Origin: Aquimarina brevivitae
Lineage (GTDB): Bacteria > Bacteroidota > Bacteroidia > Flavobacteriales > Flavobacteriaceae
Length of the DNA stretch: 64,000 nucleotides
Reading direction: 5' to 3'
Assembly (NCBI RefSeq): GCF_004216895.1
Contig: NZ_SGXE01000001.1
Span: 1,470,208-1,534,207, forward strand
This document shows positions 1-8,663 of this stretch, in pieces. Both the position numbers and the translations under genes were made by a program. How positions within the stretch are numbered: the stretch's first letter is position 1; each line of letters starts with the position of its first letter. The notes beneath the pieces are model-generated. The model had not been told where the DNA came from. It ran no database searches and worked only from the letters and a program-made list of their open reading frames with translations.

Positions 1-1513
1 AAATATCTCCATTCTGAGTAAATTTTATTGAGTTCCCTATGAGGTTTATAAGTACTTGAGATACCTTAAGTGGATCACCTTTTACTTTTGAAGGGATATC
101 GTCATCGAATTCGTAATGTAATTTGTTATTACGATCCTTCGCCGATTTACTAAGCGCTATAAGTACATCACTTATTCGCTTCTTTAAGTTAAAGGGTACA
201 CTTTCGAGTTCAACCTTATTAGCTTCGAGCTTATTGAGATCTAAAATATTATTAATTAATGACAGTAAATATTCTCCTGAGAATTTTAGAGAGTTGAGAT
301 GTTCTTTTTGACTTGGTGTTGGGCTTTCTTCTAGTAATAAGTGAGTAAGTCCAGTAACGGCATACAGCGGAGTTCTAAGCTCGTGGGTAATGGTGGATAA
401 GAATTGAACTTTAGCTTCACTAGCGCGTTCTGCATTTTCTTTAGCTAAGATTAATTCTGCATTTTTATTTTGTAATAGTTCATTGGCTCTTGCCCTAAGA
501 TTATTGTTTTTATACAATGATAAAGTAAGTAGCGATAAAATGGTGATCAAAGCAATAGCCAAAATTGTAGTCAACCTGCCCAATTTTAGCGATTTTTGTT
601 GTTCCTTTAGTTCTCCTGTTAACTCGTCAATTATTACTTTACTGTCTCCCATATCTAATTTGGCAGCAGCTTCTTGTGCAATGATTTCTTTATTGATGGT
701 AAATAGAGAATCTTTTACTTTCTGATGTAGTTTAAGATTGTTTAATGAAATCTGGTGTTTTTCTTGTAATTCATAAATTTCACTATAAAGCTTATAGCAT
801 CCAGATACTATCTCGGTATAACCGCTTTCCTTGGCAATAGCAATCGCGGTATCATTGTTTTTTATCGCTTCTTCAGAATTATTAAGTGCTAGATGTGCTT
901 TAGCTTTATTGACATAGAGCTTAGCCTTAAAATAAGATTGATCTAATGAGTTGAGTATAGGTAAACCACTATTAAAGTGAGCAATAGCTTCTTTTGGATT
1001 ATCTTGGTGAAGCTCTAAAAGACCTCTATAGAGCTTGATTGCTCCTTTAAGCTGCGTAATATTTTCTTGATCCGCAAGCTCTGCTGCTTGATCCAAGGAG
1101 TTTTTTGCTTCGTTAAACTTTTGAAGCTCTAATACGATTGAAGCATAGATGAGTTTAGAAAATGCAAGTGAAAAATTATTTTGATCTTCGGTTTGAATCT
1201 GAATAGCATTAATAATTCGCTCTTCTGCTTTTTCAAGATCTCCTAATTCTCTGTAGAGTTTAGCAAGCGTCATATTTGTTCTGGCTCTGGACACTCTGTC
1301 TCCATAGTCGATTGCTAAATCTTTACCGATAATGATATTTTCAAGTGCTTTTTCAAGTTCTGCTTTGTCAATTGAAGTGGAGGCTTTTACTAAAAAGTCT
1401 TCAATAGAGTCTCTTACTTTTTCTATTTCAACCTTAGGTGTTTGCTGCCCGTAGGCAATTACACCAAAAATTAAAAAGAAAATAAGTATATAATATTTGA
1501 AAGGGGTAGGCAT
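1..1513 (-). CDS. TPR-containing (probably hybrid) sensor histidine kinase, 3' end outside the window
   Basis: The frame is open from an ATG at 1513 to the window edge (504 codons), so the C-terminus is missing. The protein starts with a signal peptide ending near YGQQ, followed by about 250 residues of helical TPR-like repeats (alternating A/L/Y helices such as AEERIINAIQIQ), a transmembrane helix near residues 315-335, a short coiled coil, and a HisKA domain. The phospho-acceptor box reads STITHELRTPLY with His377 (codon 385-383). A HATPase N-box begins near the edge (QVLINLIGNSIKFT). In this family the TPR region is periplasmic and autophosphorylates in response to unknown cues; many members carry a C-terminal receiver, which cannot be checked here. 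It lies 30 bases downstream of gapA on the same strand, so it may be read from the lipA-gapA unit. Confidence 0.88.
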   Translation of the reverse strand, partial: MPTPFKYYILIFFLIFGVIAYGQQTPKVEIEKVRDSIEDFLVKASTSIDKAELEKALENIIIGKDLAIDYGDRVSRARTNMTLAKLYRELGDLEKAEERIINAIQIQTEDQNNFSLAFSKLIYASIVLELQKFNEAKNSLDQAAELADQENITQLKGAIKLYRGLLELHQDNPKEAIAHFNSGLPILNSLDQSYFKAKLYVNKAKAHLALNNSEEAIKNNDTAIAIAKESGYTEIVSGCYKLYSEIYELQEKHQISLNNLKLHQKVKDSLFTINKEIIAQEAAAKLDMGDSKVIIDELTGELKEQQKSLKLGRLTTILAIALITILSLLTLSLYKNNNLRARANELLQNKNAELILAKENAERASEAKVQFLSTITHELRTPLYAVTGLTHLLLEESPTPSQKEHLNSLKFSGEYLLSLINNILDLNKLEANKVELESVPFNLKKRISDVLIALSKSAKDRNNKLHYEFDDDIPSKVKGDPLKVSQVLINLIGNSIKFTQNGDI

Positions 1514-1543
1514 TAGTTCGTTTAAATCACTCAACTAATATAG

Positions 1544-2548
1544 TTATTTCTTACAAATGTTAATAATTAAATCAATTATTCTATGACTATAACCAATTTC
1601 ATTATCGTACCAGCCAATTATTTTTACCATTTTTCCGATTACCGAAGTCATTAATCCATCAAAAACACAGGAGTAAGGGTTGCCTATAATATCAACAGAA
1701 ACGATTGGATCCTCGGTATATGAAAGAATTCCTTTTAAGCTTGTTTCTGCAGCATTTTTAAAGGCTTCATTGATCTGGTCAATCGAAGTTTCGGTACTTA
1801 CATTAAAGGTGATATCAGTTAACGATCCATCCGGAACAGGAACACGGATCCCGCAACCCCCAATAACATTACTGAGCTCAGGAAAAATTTTGGTAAGTGC
1901 TTTTGCTGCTCCTGTTGTGGTAGGAACTATAGACTGACCAGCTGCTCTTGCTCGCCTTAAATCTTTATGCGGTTGGTCATGCAGGCTTTGATCCGTAGTA
2001 TAACTATGAACCGTGGTGATATATGCTTGTTCAATCCCACAGAGTTCATCAATTACTTTGATCATCGGAGCTGCGTTATTCGTGGTACACGAAGCATTAG
2101 ATATGATTAGTTCTGACCCATCTAAGATATGTTCATTTACCCCAATAACAATTGTTTTAATATCATCATCTAGAGGAGGAGCCGAAAGAATTACCTTTTT
2201 TGCACCAGATTGGATATGTTTATAGCTGTCTTGATAGCTCTTAAACTTACCCGTGGCTTCAATAACTATATCTATTTCCATAGACTTCCAGGGGCAATCA
2301 AGCGGGTCTTTATGATGTAATACTGGATACTCCTTATTGATAACTATTATATGCTCAGCAGTGGAGCTAATAGTAAAAGGTAATACACCGTGGATACTAT
2401 CATATTTTAATAAATGAGCTAAAGTCTTAGTTTCTGCTAAGTCATTTATTGCCACAACTTCAATATCAGGATGATTGATAAGTAGTCTAAATAGGTTTCT
2501 TCCGATTCGACCGAAACCATTTATTGCAACTCTAATAGGTTTTTCCAT
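1544..2548 (-). CDS. gapA: Glyceraldehyde-3-phosphate dehydrogenase (type I)
   Basis: This enzyme oxidises glyceraldehyde-3-phosphate to 1,3-bisphosphoglycerate in the cytoplasm (glycolysis/gluconeogenesis). The 334 residues match the usual length. The Rossmann nucleotide-binding motif is at the N-terminus (NGFGRIGRN, residues 10-18) and AINDL follows at 33-37, where the acidic residue typical of NAD-dependent enzymes sits. The catalytic motif SNASCTTN gives Cys154. The substrate-loop motif TGAAKA and the C-terminal WYDNEIGYS are intact. It starts 18 bases after the lipA stop on the same strand, so the two are probably co-transcribed. Flavobacteria often carry two GAPDH genes; whether this is the glycolytic or the gluconeogenic copy cannot be decided from the sequence. 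Confidence 0.97.
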   Translation of the reverse strand: MEKPIRVAINGFGRIGRNLFRLLINHPDIEVVAINDLAETKTLAHLLKYDSIHGVLPFTISSTAEHIIVINKEYPVLHHKDPLDCPWKSMEIDIVIEATGKFKSYQDSYKHIQSGAKKVILSAPPLDDDIKTIVIGVNEHILDGSELIISNASCTTNNAAPMIKVIDELCGIEQAYITTVHSYTTDQSLHDQPHKDLRRARAAGQSIVPTTTGAAKALTKIFPELSNVIGGCGIRVPVPDGSLTDITFNVSTETSIDQINEAFKNAAETSLKGILSYTEDPIVSVDIIGNPYSCVFDGLMTSVIGKMVKIIGWYDNEIGYSHRIIDLIINICKK

Positions 2549-2566
2549 TACATATATTAGAATGTA

Positions 2567-3439
2567 CTAGGTTAGATGTTTTTGTGCTTTGTAAGAAGAT
2601 CTAACTAGCGCTCCACTTTCTACATGCCTAAAGCCCATTTCTAATCCTATCTCTTCGTATTTTTTAAATTGATCTGGAGTTATAAATTGTTTTACAGGTA
2701 AGTGTCTTTTTGATGGTTGGAGGTATTGTCCAATGGTAACGATATCTAAATCAACCGCCCTTAGGTCTTTTAGGGTTTGAATTACTTCGTCTTCCTGTTC
2801 TCCAAGTCCCAACATAATTCCACTCTTCGTACGTTTAATACCGTTTTCTTTTAAGTATTTTAAGACTTGTAAGCTTTGTTCGTATTTTGCTTGGATTCTA
2901 ACCTCTCTGGTTAACCTTTTAACGGTTTCCATATTGTGCGACACTACCTCGGGATTAGCTTCAATAATACGATCAATATTCTTGGTTTTACCTTGAAAGT
3001 CTGGTATTAATGTTTCTAAAGTAGTATTGGGATTCATTCTTCGGATAGCTCTAATGGTTTCTGTCCAAATAATTGACCCTCCATCTGCTAAATCATCTCT
3101 GTCAACCGAGGTAATCACCGCGTGTTTAATGTTCATGATTTTTATGGAGCGCGCTACTTTTTCTGGTTCTTCCCAATCAACGGTTTCAGGTCTACCTGTT
3201 TTTACACCACAAAACCCACAAGAGCGGGTACATATGTTTCCCAAGATCATAAAAGTAGCCGTACCTTCACTCCAGCACTCACCCATATTAGGACAACTAC
3301 CAGAGGTACAAATCGTATGAAGATCGTATTTGTCAACTAATCCCCGCAATTCTGTATATTTTTTTCCTGTCGGAAGTTTTACTCGTAACCATTTGGGTTT
3401 GCCCTTTGGTGGGGCAACAGTTGCAACGTCATTATTCAT
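2567..3439 (-). CDS. lipA: Lipoyl synthase
   Basis: Radical SAM enzyme that inserts two sulfurs into octanoyl groups on lipoyl domains of pyruvate and 2-oxoglutarate dehydrogenases and the glycine cleavage system. Counting from the start chosen here (290 residues, the normal length), the auxiliary cluster cysteines are C44, C49 and C55, the radical SAM CxxxCxxC is C70-C74-C77 (CTRSCGFC), and the C-terminal RSSY motif is present. The frame runs 12 codons further upstream to 3475, but ATG 3439 is preferred because a perfect -7 box lies at 3456-3463, which would be inside the longer version, and because family homology begins here. Followed at 18 bases by gapA. Confidence 0.96.
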   Translation of the reverse strand: MNNDVATVAPPKGKPKWLRVKLPTGKKYTELRGLVDKYDLHTICTSGSCPNMGECWSEGTATFMILGNICTRSCGFCGVKTGRPETVDWEEPEKVARSIKIMNIKHAVITSVDRDDLADGGSIIWTETIRAIRRMNPNTTLETLIPDFQGKTKNIDRIIEANPEVVSHNMETVKRLTREVRIQAKYEQSLQVLKYLKENGIKRTKSGIMLGLGEQEDEVIQTLKDLRAVDLDIVTIGQYLQPSKRHLPVKQFITPDQFKKYEEIGLEMGFRHVESGALVRSSYKAQKHLT

Positions 3440-3455
3440 ATAGCAAAATTTCTTA

Positions 3456-3463
3456 CAAAAATA
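3456..3463 (-). promoter_or_regulatory. Predicted lipA promoter -7 box (TATTTTTG)
   Basis: On the minus strand this reads TATTTTTG, a full match to the Bacteroidota -7 consensus TAnnTTTG, 16 bases before the chosen lipA ATG. No clear -33 TTG is visible at the right spacing. It helps to set the lipA start. Confidence 0.5.
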
Positions 3464-3656
3464 CAAAGAAAGCACTAAATAGGATAATCTTTGGATCTGA
3501 ACCCGTAAAAATTTAAGTAAAATTTGGTAATCCGCTTTGCAGAGCCTAAAAGGACAGTACTTCTATGGTTTTCAATCTTAAGAGAAAGTTAAAGAAGCAC
3601 TGTTGTAAAATTTTTATTTAGAAAAAAAGTTACTATAATAAAGGATCTAATTTACA

Positions 3657-3887
3657 ATGCAAAATCAACTAAAAAGCGAAGTAAAAAAACGGAATCATAG
3701 AAAGCGAGTAGAAAGGTGGTTATTGAAAAATCAAAAATTTATAAACATCACTGCTATCGAAAAAGAGATCGACGCTCCTAAAGGTTTGATCCAAAAATTT
3801 ATCAAATACGATAAAAAAATAAAGGATAAGTGGATAGATCCTATTTATGCGGTGATCCAACGCTTCAAATCTTTTGGATTAAAGTAG
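3657..3887 (+). CDS. Small basic protein of unknown function, possibly helix-turn-helix
   Basis: 76 residues, very rich in Lys and Arg (first 25 residues especially). The centre (residues about 29-45, ITAIEKEIDAPKGLIQKFI) has the pattern of a short helix-turn-helix, and the C-terminus holds KWIDPIYAVIQRFKSFG. Small one-domain proteins of this shape occur as uncharacterised DNA-binding proteins in flavobacteria; I cannot name a family. No signal peptide or membrane segment. It stands alone, divergent from lipA and convergent with the sigma-factor gene at 3928. ATG start; a weak terminator-like hairpin follows. Confidence 0.5.
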   Translation: MQNQLKSEVKKRNHRKRVERWLLKNQKFINITAIEKEIDAPKGLIQKFIKYDKKIKDKWIDPIYAVIQRFKSFGLK

Positions 3888-3908
3888 CTTTGATAATATT
3901 TAGTAGTA

Positions 3909-3925
3909 CCTTTATTTAGTAAAGG
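3909..3925. terminator. Weak hairpin between convergent genes
   Basis: CCTTTA (3909-3914), a five-base loop and TAAAGG (3920-3925) form a six-base-pair stem between the convergent stops at 3887 and 3928. It is followed only by a short T-rich stretch, so terminator function is doubtful. Confidence 0.3.
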
Positions 3926-3927
3926 GT

Positions 3928-4512
3928 TTATTTAGTGTGTGATTTGAAATTCGTTATGATTTCGGCCAATAGTTTTTTTGCTCTCAATAATTTCACTTTG
4001 ACATTATTCATAGGTTCGTTCAGCCGATCCGAAATTTCTTTATACGACAACTCCTGAAAATACCTAAGATTAATCACTTCTTGATAATGAGGTTTTAATT
4101 GCTTGATAAATCTAAGCAACTGAGCAAGATTTTGTTCAGTAATTAATCGATCTTCAGGAGTAGGAGTATCATCGGCAATAGCGTGCAATGATTCTTTGTC
4201 GGTGTCTGAGGTAGTCTTGGATCTAATGGAGGCTTTTTTCTTTCTCTGCAGATCGATGTGTATGTTTTTGGAAATTTGGATCAACCAGGTTTTAAAAGCA
4301 TACTCCTCTTTGTAGGTATCTATTTTATCAAAAGCTCTGGAGAAGGTTTGAATTGTAATTTCTTCAGCTTCATATTCATCCTTCGTTCTCTTTAGCTGAA
4401 ATAAATATACGTCATTCCAATAGTTATCTAAGAGATAATTAAAGGACGTTTGAATACCTTGTTTAGCATTACGAATGTGATCTTGTAGCGTTTCGGTTTT
4501 GTCGTTCACCAA
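3928..4512 (-). CDS. ECF-type RNA polymerase sigma factor
   Basis: 194 residues with sigma-70 region 2 (about residues 20-90, including EITIQTFSRAFDKIDTYK and the following FKTWLIQISKN) and region 4 (about 125-185, HYQEVINLRYFQELSYKEISDRLN, read in two parts) that reads the -35/-33 element. It lacks regions 1 and 3, as expected for the extracytoplasmic-function group. It would redirect RNA polymerase to a small regulon. It is preceded 21 bases upstream, on the same strand, by a small membrane protein with a CxxC. No classic anti-sigma gene is adjacent. Start: ATG at 4512. Confidence 0.9.
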   Translation of the reverse strand: MVNDKTETLQDHIRNAKQGIQTSFNYLLDNYWNDVYLFQLKRTKDEYEAEEITIQTFSRAFDKIDTYKEEYAFKTWLIQISKNIHIDLQRKKKASIRSKTTSDTDKESLHAIADDTPTPEDRLITEQNLAQLLRFIKQLKPHYQEVINLRYFQELSYKEISDRLNEPMNNVKVKLLRAKKLLAEIITNFKSHTK

Positions 4513-4533
4513 AAATATTTTGAAGGTAAAGTG

Positions 4534-4743
4534 CTATTGTTGGGTATGCTCAGTTTCGTTACAATTAGCATATTGATCAGGAGTTTTGCCACAAAGTGAA
4601 CAAGATTCTCCATCTTGGTTTAAAAAAGGACTTTGACTTGCGCAAGTACCCGCAAACTTACCGTCTTTCTTGGCCCATAATTTTATCGCTATCCCAGCAA
4701 AGGCTAGTAGCAATAATCCTACGGTTAATAGTATCAATTTCAT
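4534..4743 (-). CDS. Small single-span membrane protein with four cysteines
   Basis: 69 residues: one hydrophobic segment at residues 2-22, then a short soluble tail with Cys34, Cys48, Cys51 and Cys61, including SCSLCGK, a CxxC that could bind a metal or form a disulfide. Proteins like this are annotated in flavobacteria only as membrane or secreted protein; I know no function. It lies directly upstream of the ECF sigma gene in the same direction (21-base gap), so it is probably co-transcribed and might act in the same signalling path (inference). A perfect -7 box is at 4766-4773. Confidence 0.75.
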   Translation of the reverse strand: MKLILLTVGLLLLAFAGIAIKLWAKKDGKFAGTCASQSPFLNQDGESCSLCGKTPDQYANCNETEHTQQ

Positions 4744-4765
4744 AGTTCCTGATTTTTTTAAAGTA

Positions 4766-4773
4766 CAAAGGTA
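4766..4773 (-). promoter_or_regulatory. Predicted -7 box (TACCTTTG) for the membrane protein-sigma unit
   Basis: Minus-strand TACCTTTG matches TAnnTTTG and ends 22 bases before the ATG at 4743. No good -33 TTG was found. Confidence 0.45.
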
Positions 4774-4857
4774 AAAATATTCTGAAGTTTATGCGAAAAT
4801 ATTGATCAACAAAACCTATAGTACGCCTTAGGATTACTTATAGGCTAAACTTTTGAT

Positions 4858-5874
4858 TTAAAAGATGTTCACTTCAGATTCAAGACTAATGTCAAATCTT
4901 GATTTTATGGTTTCTTTTATATTTTCTGCAATTTGCTTTATTTCTGATCCTGTTGCATTTGCATAATTTACTAATACAAGAGCTTGATTTTTATGTATAC
5001 CTGCATCGCCCCATCGTTTCCCTTTAAAACCACATTGCTCAATAAGCCATCCTGCAGGTACCTTTATCGAGTTTTCATCGATTACATAAGATGGTGCATT
5101 GGGGTAGGCTTTAAGAATGTTATTGAATTTAGCTTTAGAGATGACTGGGTTCTTAAAAAAACTTCCACTGTTTCCAATTTCTTTGGGATTCGGTAATTTA
5201 CTTTTCCGTATGGCAATTACAGCATCCGAAATGTTTTGTATAGTTGGTTGGGATATGTTGTTTTTAGCCAATTCTGCGGTAATAGCGCCGTAAGCTGTAT
5301 GTAACTGATGATTTTGAGTAGTCAAAACAAAAGATACCTGAGTAATTATGTATTTATTTTTTGCTTTTCTTTTAAAAATAGAGTCGCGATACCCAAACTG
5401 GCAATCTTCTTTAGTAAAGGTTATTCTTTTTCCGGTGGCTACCTCTATCGCCTGGCAGCTATGAAAAGTATCTTTGAGTTCTACTCCGTAAGCGCCGATA
5501 TTTTGAATTGGGGCACTCCCCACATATCCTGGTATTAAGGATAAGTTTTCAACGCCGCCAAAATTATTTTTAATACAATATAGAACAAAATCATGCCAGC
5601 TTTCTCCAGCGCCAACATTAATGCGTATTTTATGTTGGTCGTCTGTTTTTTCGGTAGTTATGCCTTCTATTTTTATGTGTATGACTAAGGCTTCGATATC
5701 CTTAGTTAACAGCATATTGCTTCCTCCGCTTAGTATAAATATGGGTTTACCCTGATATTGCAAAAGGATTCTTAGTAAGTCTTCTTCAGTAGTTACCTCT
5801 ACAAATTCTGTAGCCTTAACTTCTATACCAAACGTATTATAGGACTTAAGAGATTTGTTTTTTTCTATAATCAT
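4858..5874 (-). CDS. murB: UDP-N-acetylenolpyruvoylglucosamine reductase
   Basis: FAD- and NADPH-dependent reductase making UDP-MurNAc, the second committed step of peptidoglycan precursor synthesis. The 338 residues fit the E. coli-like type I enzyme. Visible features: SYNTFGI near the N-terminus, the FAD-binding stretch ILSGGSNMLLT, IPGYVGSAPIQNIGAYG in the FAD domain, and GNSGSFFKNP with the catalytic serine that protonates the product. The open frame extends 24 codons upstream to 5946, overlapping the previous gene; ATG 5874 is chosen because MurB homology starts there and it leaves a 43-base gap after the aminotransferase stop. Reading TACTTTTA just before the ATG may be a weak internal promoter. 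Confidence 0.95.
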   Translation of the reverse strand: MIIEKNKSLKSYNTFGIEVKATEFVEVTTEEDLLRILLQYQGKPIFILSGGSNMLLTKDIEALVIHIKIEGITTEKTDDQHKIRINVGAGESWHDFVLYCIKNNFGGVENLSLIPGYVGSAPIQNIGAYGVELKDTFHSCQAIEVATGKRITFTKEDCQFGYRDSIFKRKAKNKYIITQVSFVLTTQNHQLHTAYGAITAELAKNNISQPTIQNISDAVIAIRKSKLPNPKEIGNSGSFFKNPVISKAKFNNILKAYPNAPSYVIDENSIKVPAGWLIEQCGFKGKRWGDAGIHKNQALVLVNYANATGSEIKQIAENIKETIKSRFDISLESEVNIF

Positions 5875-5917
5875 AGGCGTAAAAGTAGCCTTTTTTGATA
5901 AAAAAGTAAGGCCGGCA

Positions 5918-7138
5918 TTAGTTTTCTGATTTCGTTTTTGATTCAAATTTAGTTCGATACGTATTTAGTCCTTTGATGAGAATTTTCGTTGCTTTTTTTA
6001 AGGCTTTTTGATTAAGAACATAGGCAATTCTTACTTGATCTGTTCCTTGGCCAGGGCTTGAATAAAATCCGGATGCAGGAGCGAGCATAACGGTTTCGTT
6101 ATTCATACTAAAATCAGAAAGTAACCACTGACAAAAATGATCTGCATCGTTTATCGGCAGTTGCGCAATACAATAAAAAGCACCTTTGGGAACGGAGATT
6201 TTAATATCTGGATGCTGGCTTAATTTTTCAATAACAAGATCTCTTCGTTGTTTGTATTTTGCTACGGTTTTTTCGTGATAACTATCTGGCGCTTCTAATG
6301 CCGCTTCACTAGCAATTTGAGCATAGGTCGGTGGACTTAATCGAGCTTGCGCAAACTTCATAGCCGTTTCGATAACACTCTTGTTTTTGGTAACCATACA
6401 ACCTATCCTGGCACCGCACATACTGTAGCGTTTTGAAACGGAGTCGATAATTATAGCGTGTTCATTTAAGTCTTTTTCTTCGAGTACAGAATAGTGTTCT
6501 AAACCGTCGTAAACAAATTCGCGATAAACCTCATCAGAAATTAAAAAAAGATCATAGCGAATAGCCAATTTCGCCAAGGCTTTGATTTCACTTTTACTGT
6601 AAAGGTAACCAGTAGGGTTACCAGGGTTACAAATTAGTATTGCTTTGGTTTTTTTGGTGATTAATTTTTCAAACTCTGCAATTGCTGGTAAGGCAAAATC
6701 ATTTTCTATTGACGATATTACCGGTACAACTTTAATATTTGACTGCGTAGAAAAGCTATAATAATTGGCATAAAAAGGCTCTGGTACTATAATTTCATCT
6801 TCTGGATCAGTGATACTGCCCATAGTAAAAACCAGCGCTTCACTTGCACCAGTAGTAATTAAAATATCGTCTTGGGATATGGTAATATCGTGTTTTGCAT
6901 AATAGCTCGCCAGCTTTTTTCTAAAACTTTCAAAACCTGCAGAATGACTATAGGCTAGGATGTGTAGAGAATTGTTTTTTACAGCATCTAAAGCTGCTTT
7001 TGGAGTTTTAATATCAGGCTGCCCGATATTAAGATGGTATATTTTTTTGCCGTCTTTTTTAGCTTGCTCCGCAAAAGGAACCAATTTCCTTATGGGCGAC
7101 TCGGGCATTGCTCTTCCTTTTTTTGATACTGATGGCAT
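5918..7138 (-). CDS. Pyridoxal-phosphate-dependent aminotransferase (class I/II, AspC-like)
   Basis: Fold type I aminotransferase of 406 residues. Visible: HLNIGQPDIKTP at the N-terminus, TTGASEAL (cofactor phosphate/ring contacts), NPGNPTGYLYS, ISDEVYREFVYDG (the Asp that contacts the pyridine nitrogen, and the Tyr), SVSKRYSMCGARIG with the PLP lysine at Lys236, and an Arg near the C-terminus (QVRIAYV) that binds the substrate carboxylate. The family covers aspartate, aromatic and other amino acids; exact substrate cannot be read. It sits 43 bases upstream of murB on the same strand, divergent from the protease gene at 7245. Confidence 0.92.
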   Translation of the reverse strand: MPSVSKKGRAMPESPIRKLVPFAEQAKKDGKKIYHLNIGQPDIKTPKAALDAVKNNSLHILAYSHSAGFESFRKKLASYYAKHDITISQDDILITTGASEALVFTMGSITDPEDEIIVPEPFYANYYSFSTQSNIKVVPVISSIENDFALPAIAEFEKLITKKTKAILICNPGNPTGYLYSKSEIKALAKLAIRYDLFLISDEVYREFVYDGLEHYSVLEEKDLNEHAIIIDSVSKRYSMCGARIGCMVTKNKSVIETAMKFAQARLSPPTYAQIASEAALEAPDSYHEKTVAKYKQRRDLVIEKLSQHPDIKISVPKGAFYCIAQLPINDADHFCQWLLSDFSMNNETVMLAPASGFYSSPGQGTDQVRIAYVLNQKALKKATKILIKGLNTYRTKFESKTKSEN

Positions 7139-7203
7139 ATGGTTGTTCCTATTTTAAGAAGCTAATTTCTTAAAATAATAGTAATTAGGCTTAAAGAACA
7201 CAA

Positions 7204-7211
7204 TATTTTTG
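7204..7211 (+). promoter_or_regulatory. Predicted -7 box (TATTTTTG) upstream of the retropepsin-like gene
   Basis: Perfect TAnnTTTG match 33 bases before the TTG start at 7245. No convincing -33 TTG. Confidence 0.4.
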
Positions 7212-7244
7212 ATGGATTTTTTTATATTTAAAATAAAGTAAGAT

Positions 7245-8606
7245 TTGCCCTTGAGTTTTTATAGTTTTGTTAGAAAGAGTTGTGTAATATTATGTCTGCT
7301 TATTGCACATAACTTGTTTTGTCAGCAAAATTTTCAATTGCCAAATTCTCTATCCAAAAGCAAGATAAAGTTTCAATTGGTAAATAATTTAGTTGTATTA
7401 CCAGTCATTGTCAATGGCGTAGAGCTTTCTTTCATTTTAGATACCGGAGTGGGATCCACCATTATTTTTAGCCTGGAAAACCGGGATTCTTTAAAGTTAA
7501 AAAATGCAACTAAGATTTTTTTAAGAGGATTGGGAGAAGATGAGCCAATAGAAGCTGTAAAATCTGTACATAATCAAGTAAAGATTGGAGATGCAATTAG
7601 TAGAAATCATACTATTTATCTTGTTTATGATCAGTCTATAAATTTTTCCCCTCGTATGGGATTTCCGATTCATGGGATCATTGGGTATGACTTTTTTAAA
7701 GATTTTGCCGTAGAGATGAATTATGCACGAGAACGTATAACAATAAAACCTCCTGGAGGATTCAGAGTTAAAAAATGTAGAAAATGTTTTACTACCAGTT
7801 TAAAATTTTTAGATGGAAAACGACCTTTTATGGATATCAAACATTTTACCTCAAAGGGAGTAGTCAATCTAAATATGTTAATTGACTCTGGTTCTGGTTC
7901 TGGATTATGGCTTTTTGAGAATGAAGCACTAGGGATCGAGGTTCCGCAGCAATCATTTCGAGATTTTTTAGGGAGAGGTTTTTCTGGAGATATTTATGGT
8001 AGCAACGCTAAGATAAGCAGTCTTAAAATAGGTCCTTTTGAATTAAAAAATGTAACAACCTCTTTTCCAGATTCCATTTATCTCACTGAAATTTCGGTAA
8101 AGGAACGTCAAGGTTCTATTGGGGGAGCTGTATTGAAAAGATTTAATGTAACTTATGATTACCAAAAAGGTAGGATAACCTTCAAAAAGAATAAATATTT
8201 TAAAAAACCATTTAGCTATAATAAAAGCGGTTTAACGATACAGCATAACGGTAGAATCTTATCAAAACAACCTGAGTTTAGTAAGGTTGCTCAGTCTGGA
8301 TTTAATATTGTGAAAAGTAATGATGGAAAGGTCAAATCCATTAATGCTATTGAAGATATTTTAGTACAATACGCTTTTCAGCCCAAGTATGAGATTGTAG
8401 AAATTCGACAAAATTCTCCAGGTGATAAAGCAGGATTATTCAAAGGAGATGTAATTATAGGTGTTAATGGTAGAAATTCAATAAATTATAGCTTATCAGA
8501 AATCAATGATTTATTTTATCAGGAAGAAGGCAAGAAAATAAAGTTGACCGTAGATCGAAATGGCGTGATAATGACTTTTACTTTTTTTCTTGAAAAAGTA
8601 CTGTAA
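7245..8606 (+). CDS. Secreted retropepsin-like aspartyl protease with C-terminal PDZ domain
   Basis: 453 residues. A signal peptide (hydrophobic core about 11-24, ending LFCQ) is followed by two aspartyl-protease-like halves: FILDTGVGSTI with Asp66, and MLIDSGSGSG with Asp214. The C-terminal 70 residues form a PDZ domain (IRQNSPGDKAGLFKGDVI, then the GKKIKLTV strand). Such proteins are common in Bacteroidota and are thought to be periplasmic or exported proteases; substrates are unknown. No ATG is available near the N-terminus: the frame starts with TTG at 7245 (a second TTG at 7251 is possible), and the signal peptide requires one of them. A strong bidirectional terminator follows, separating it from the DUF1573 gene. 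Confidence 0.88.
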   Translation: MPLSFYSFVRKSCVILCLLIAHNLFCQQNFQLPNSLSKSKIKFQLVNNLVVLPVIVNGVELSFILDTGVGSTIIFSLENRDSLKLKNATKIFLRGLGEDEPIEAVKSVHNQVKIGDAISRNHTIYLVYDQSINFSPRMGFPIHGIIGYDFFKDFAVEMNYARERITIKPPGGFRVKKCRKCFTTSLKFLDGKRPFMDIKHFTSKGVVNLNMLIDSGSGSGLWLFENEALGIEVPQQSFRDFLGRGFSGDIYGSNAKISSLKIGPFELKNVTTSFPDSIYLTEISVKERQGSIGGAVLKRFNVTYDYQKGRITFKKNKYFKKPFSYNKSGLTIQHNGRILSKQPEFSKVAQSGFNIVKSNDGKVKSINAIEDILVQYAFQPKYEIVEIRQNSPGDKAGLFKGDVIIGVNGRNSINYSLSEINDLFYQEEGKKIKLTVDRNGVIMTFTFFLEKVL

Positions 8607-8610
8607 AAAG

Positions 8611-8642
8611 TAAAAAGACCTGTTTTAAAACAGGTCTTTTTA
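8611..8642. terminator. Bidirectional rho-independent terminator
   Basis: Perfect inverted repeat with 16-base arms (8611-8626 and 8627-8642; core AAAAAGACCTG / CAGGTCTTTTT) flanked by A and T runs, five bases after the stop at 8606 and just before the convergent stop at 8664. It should serve both strands. Confidence 0.9.
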
Positions 8643-8663
8643 CTATCTATTACTAAGTATATC

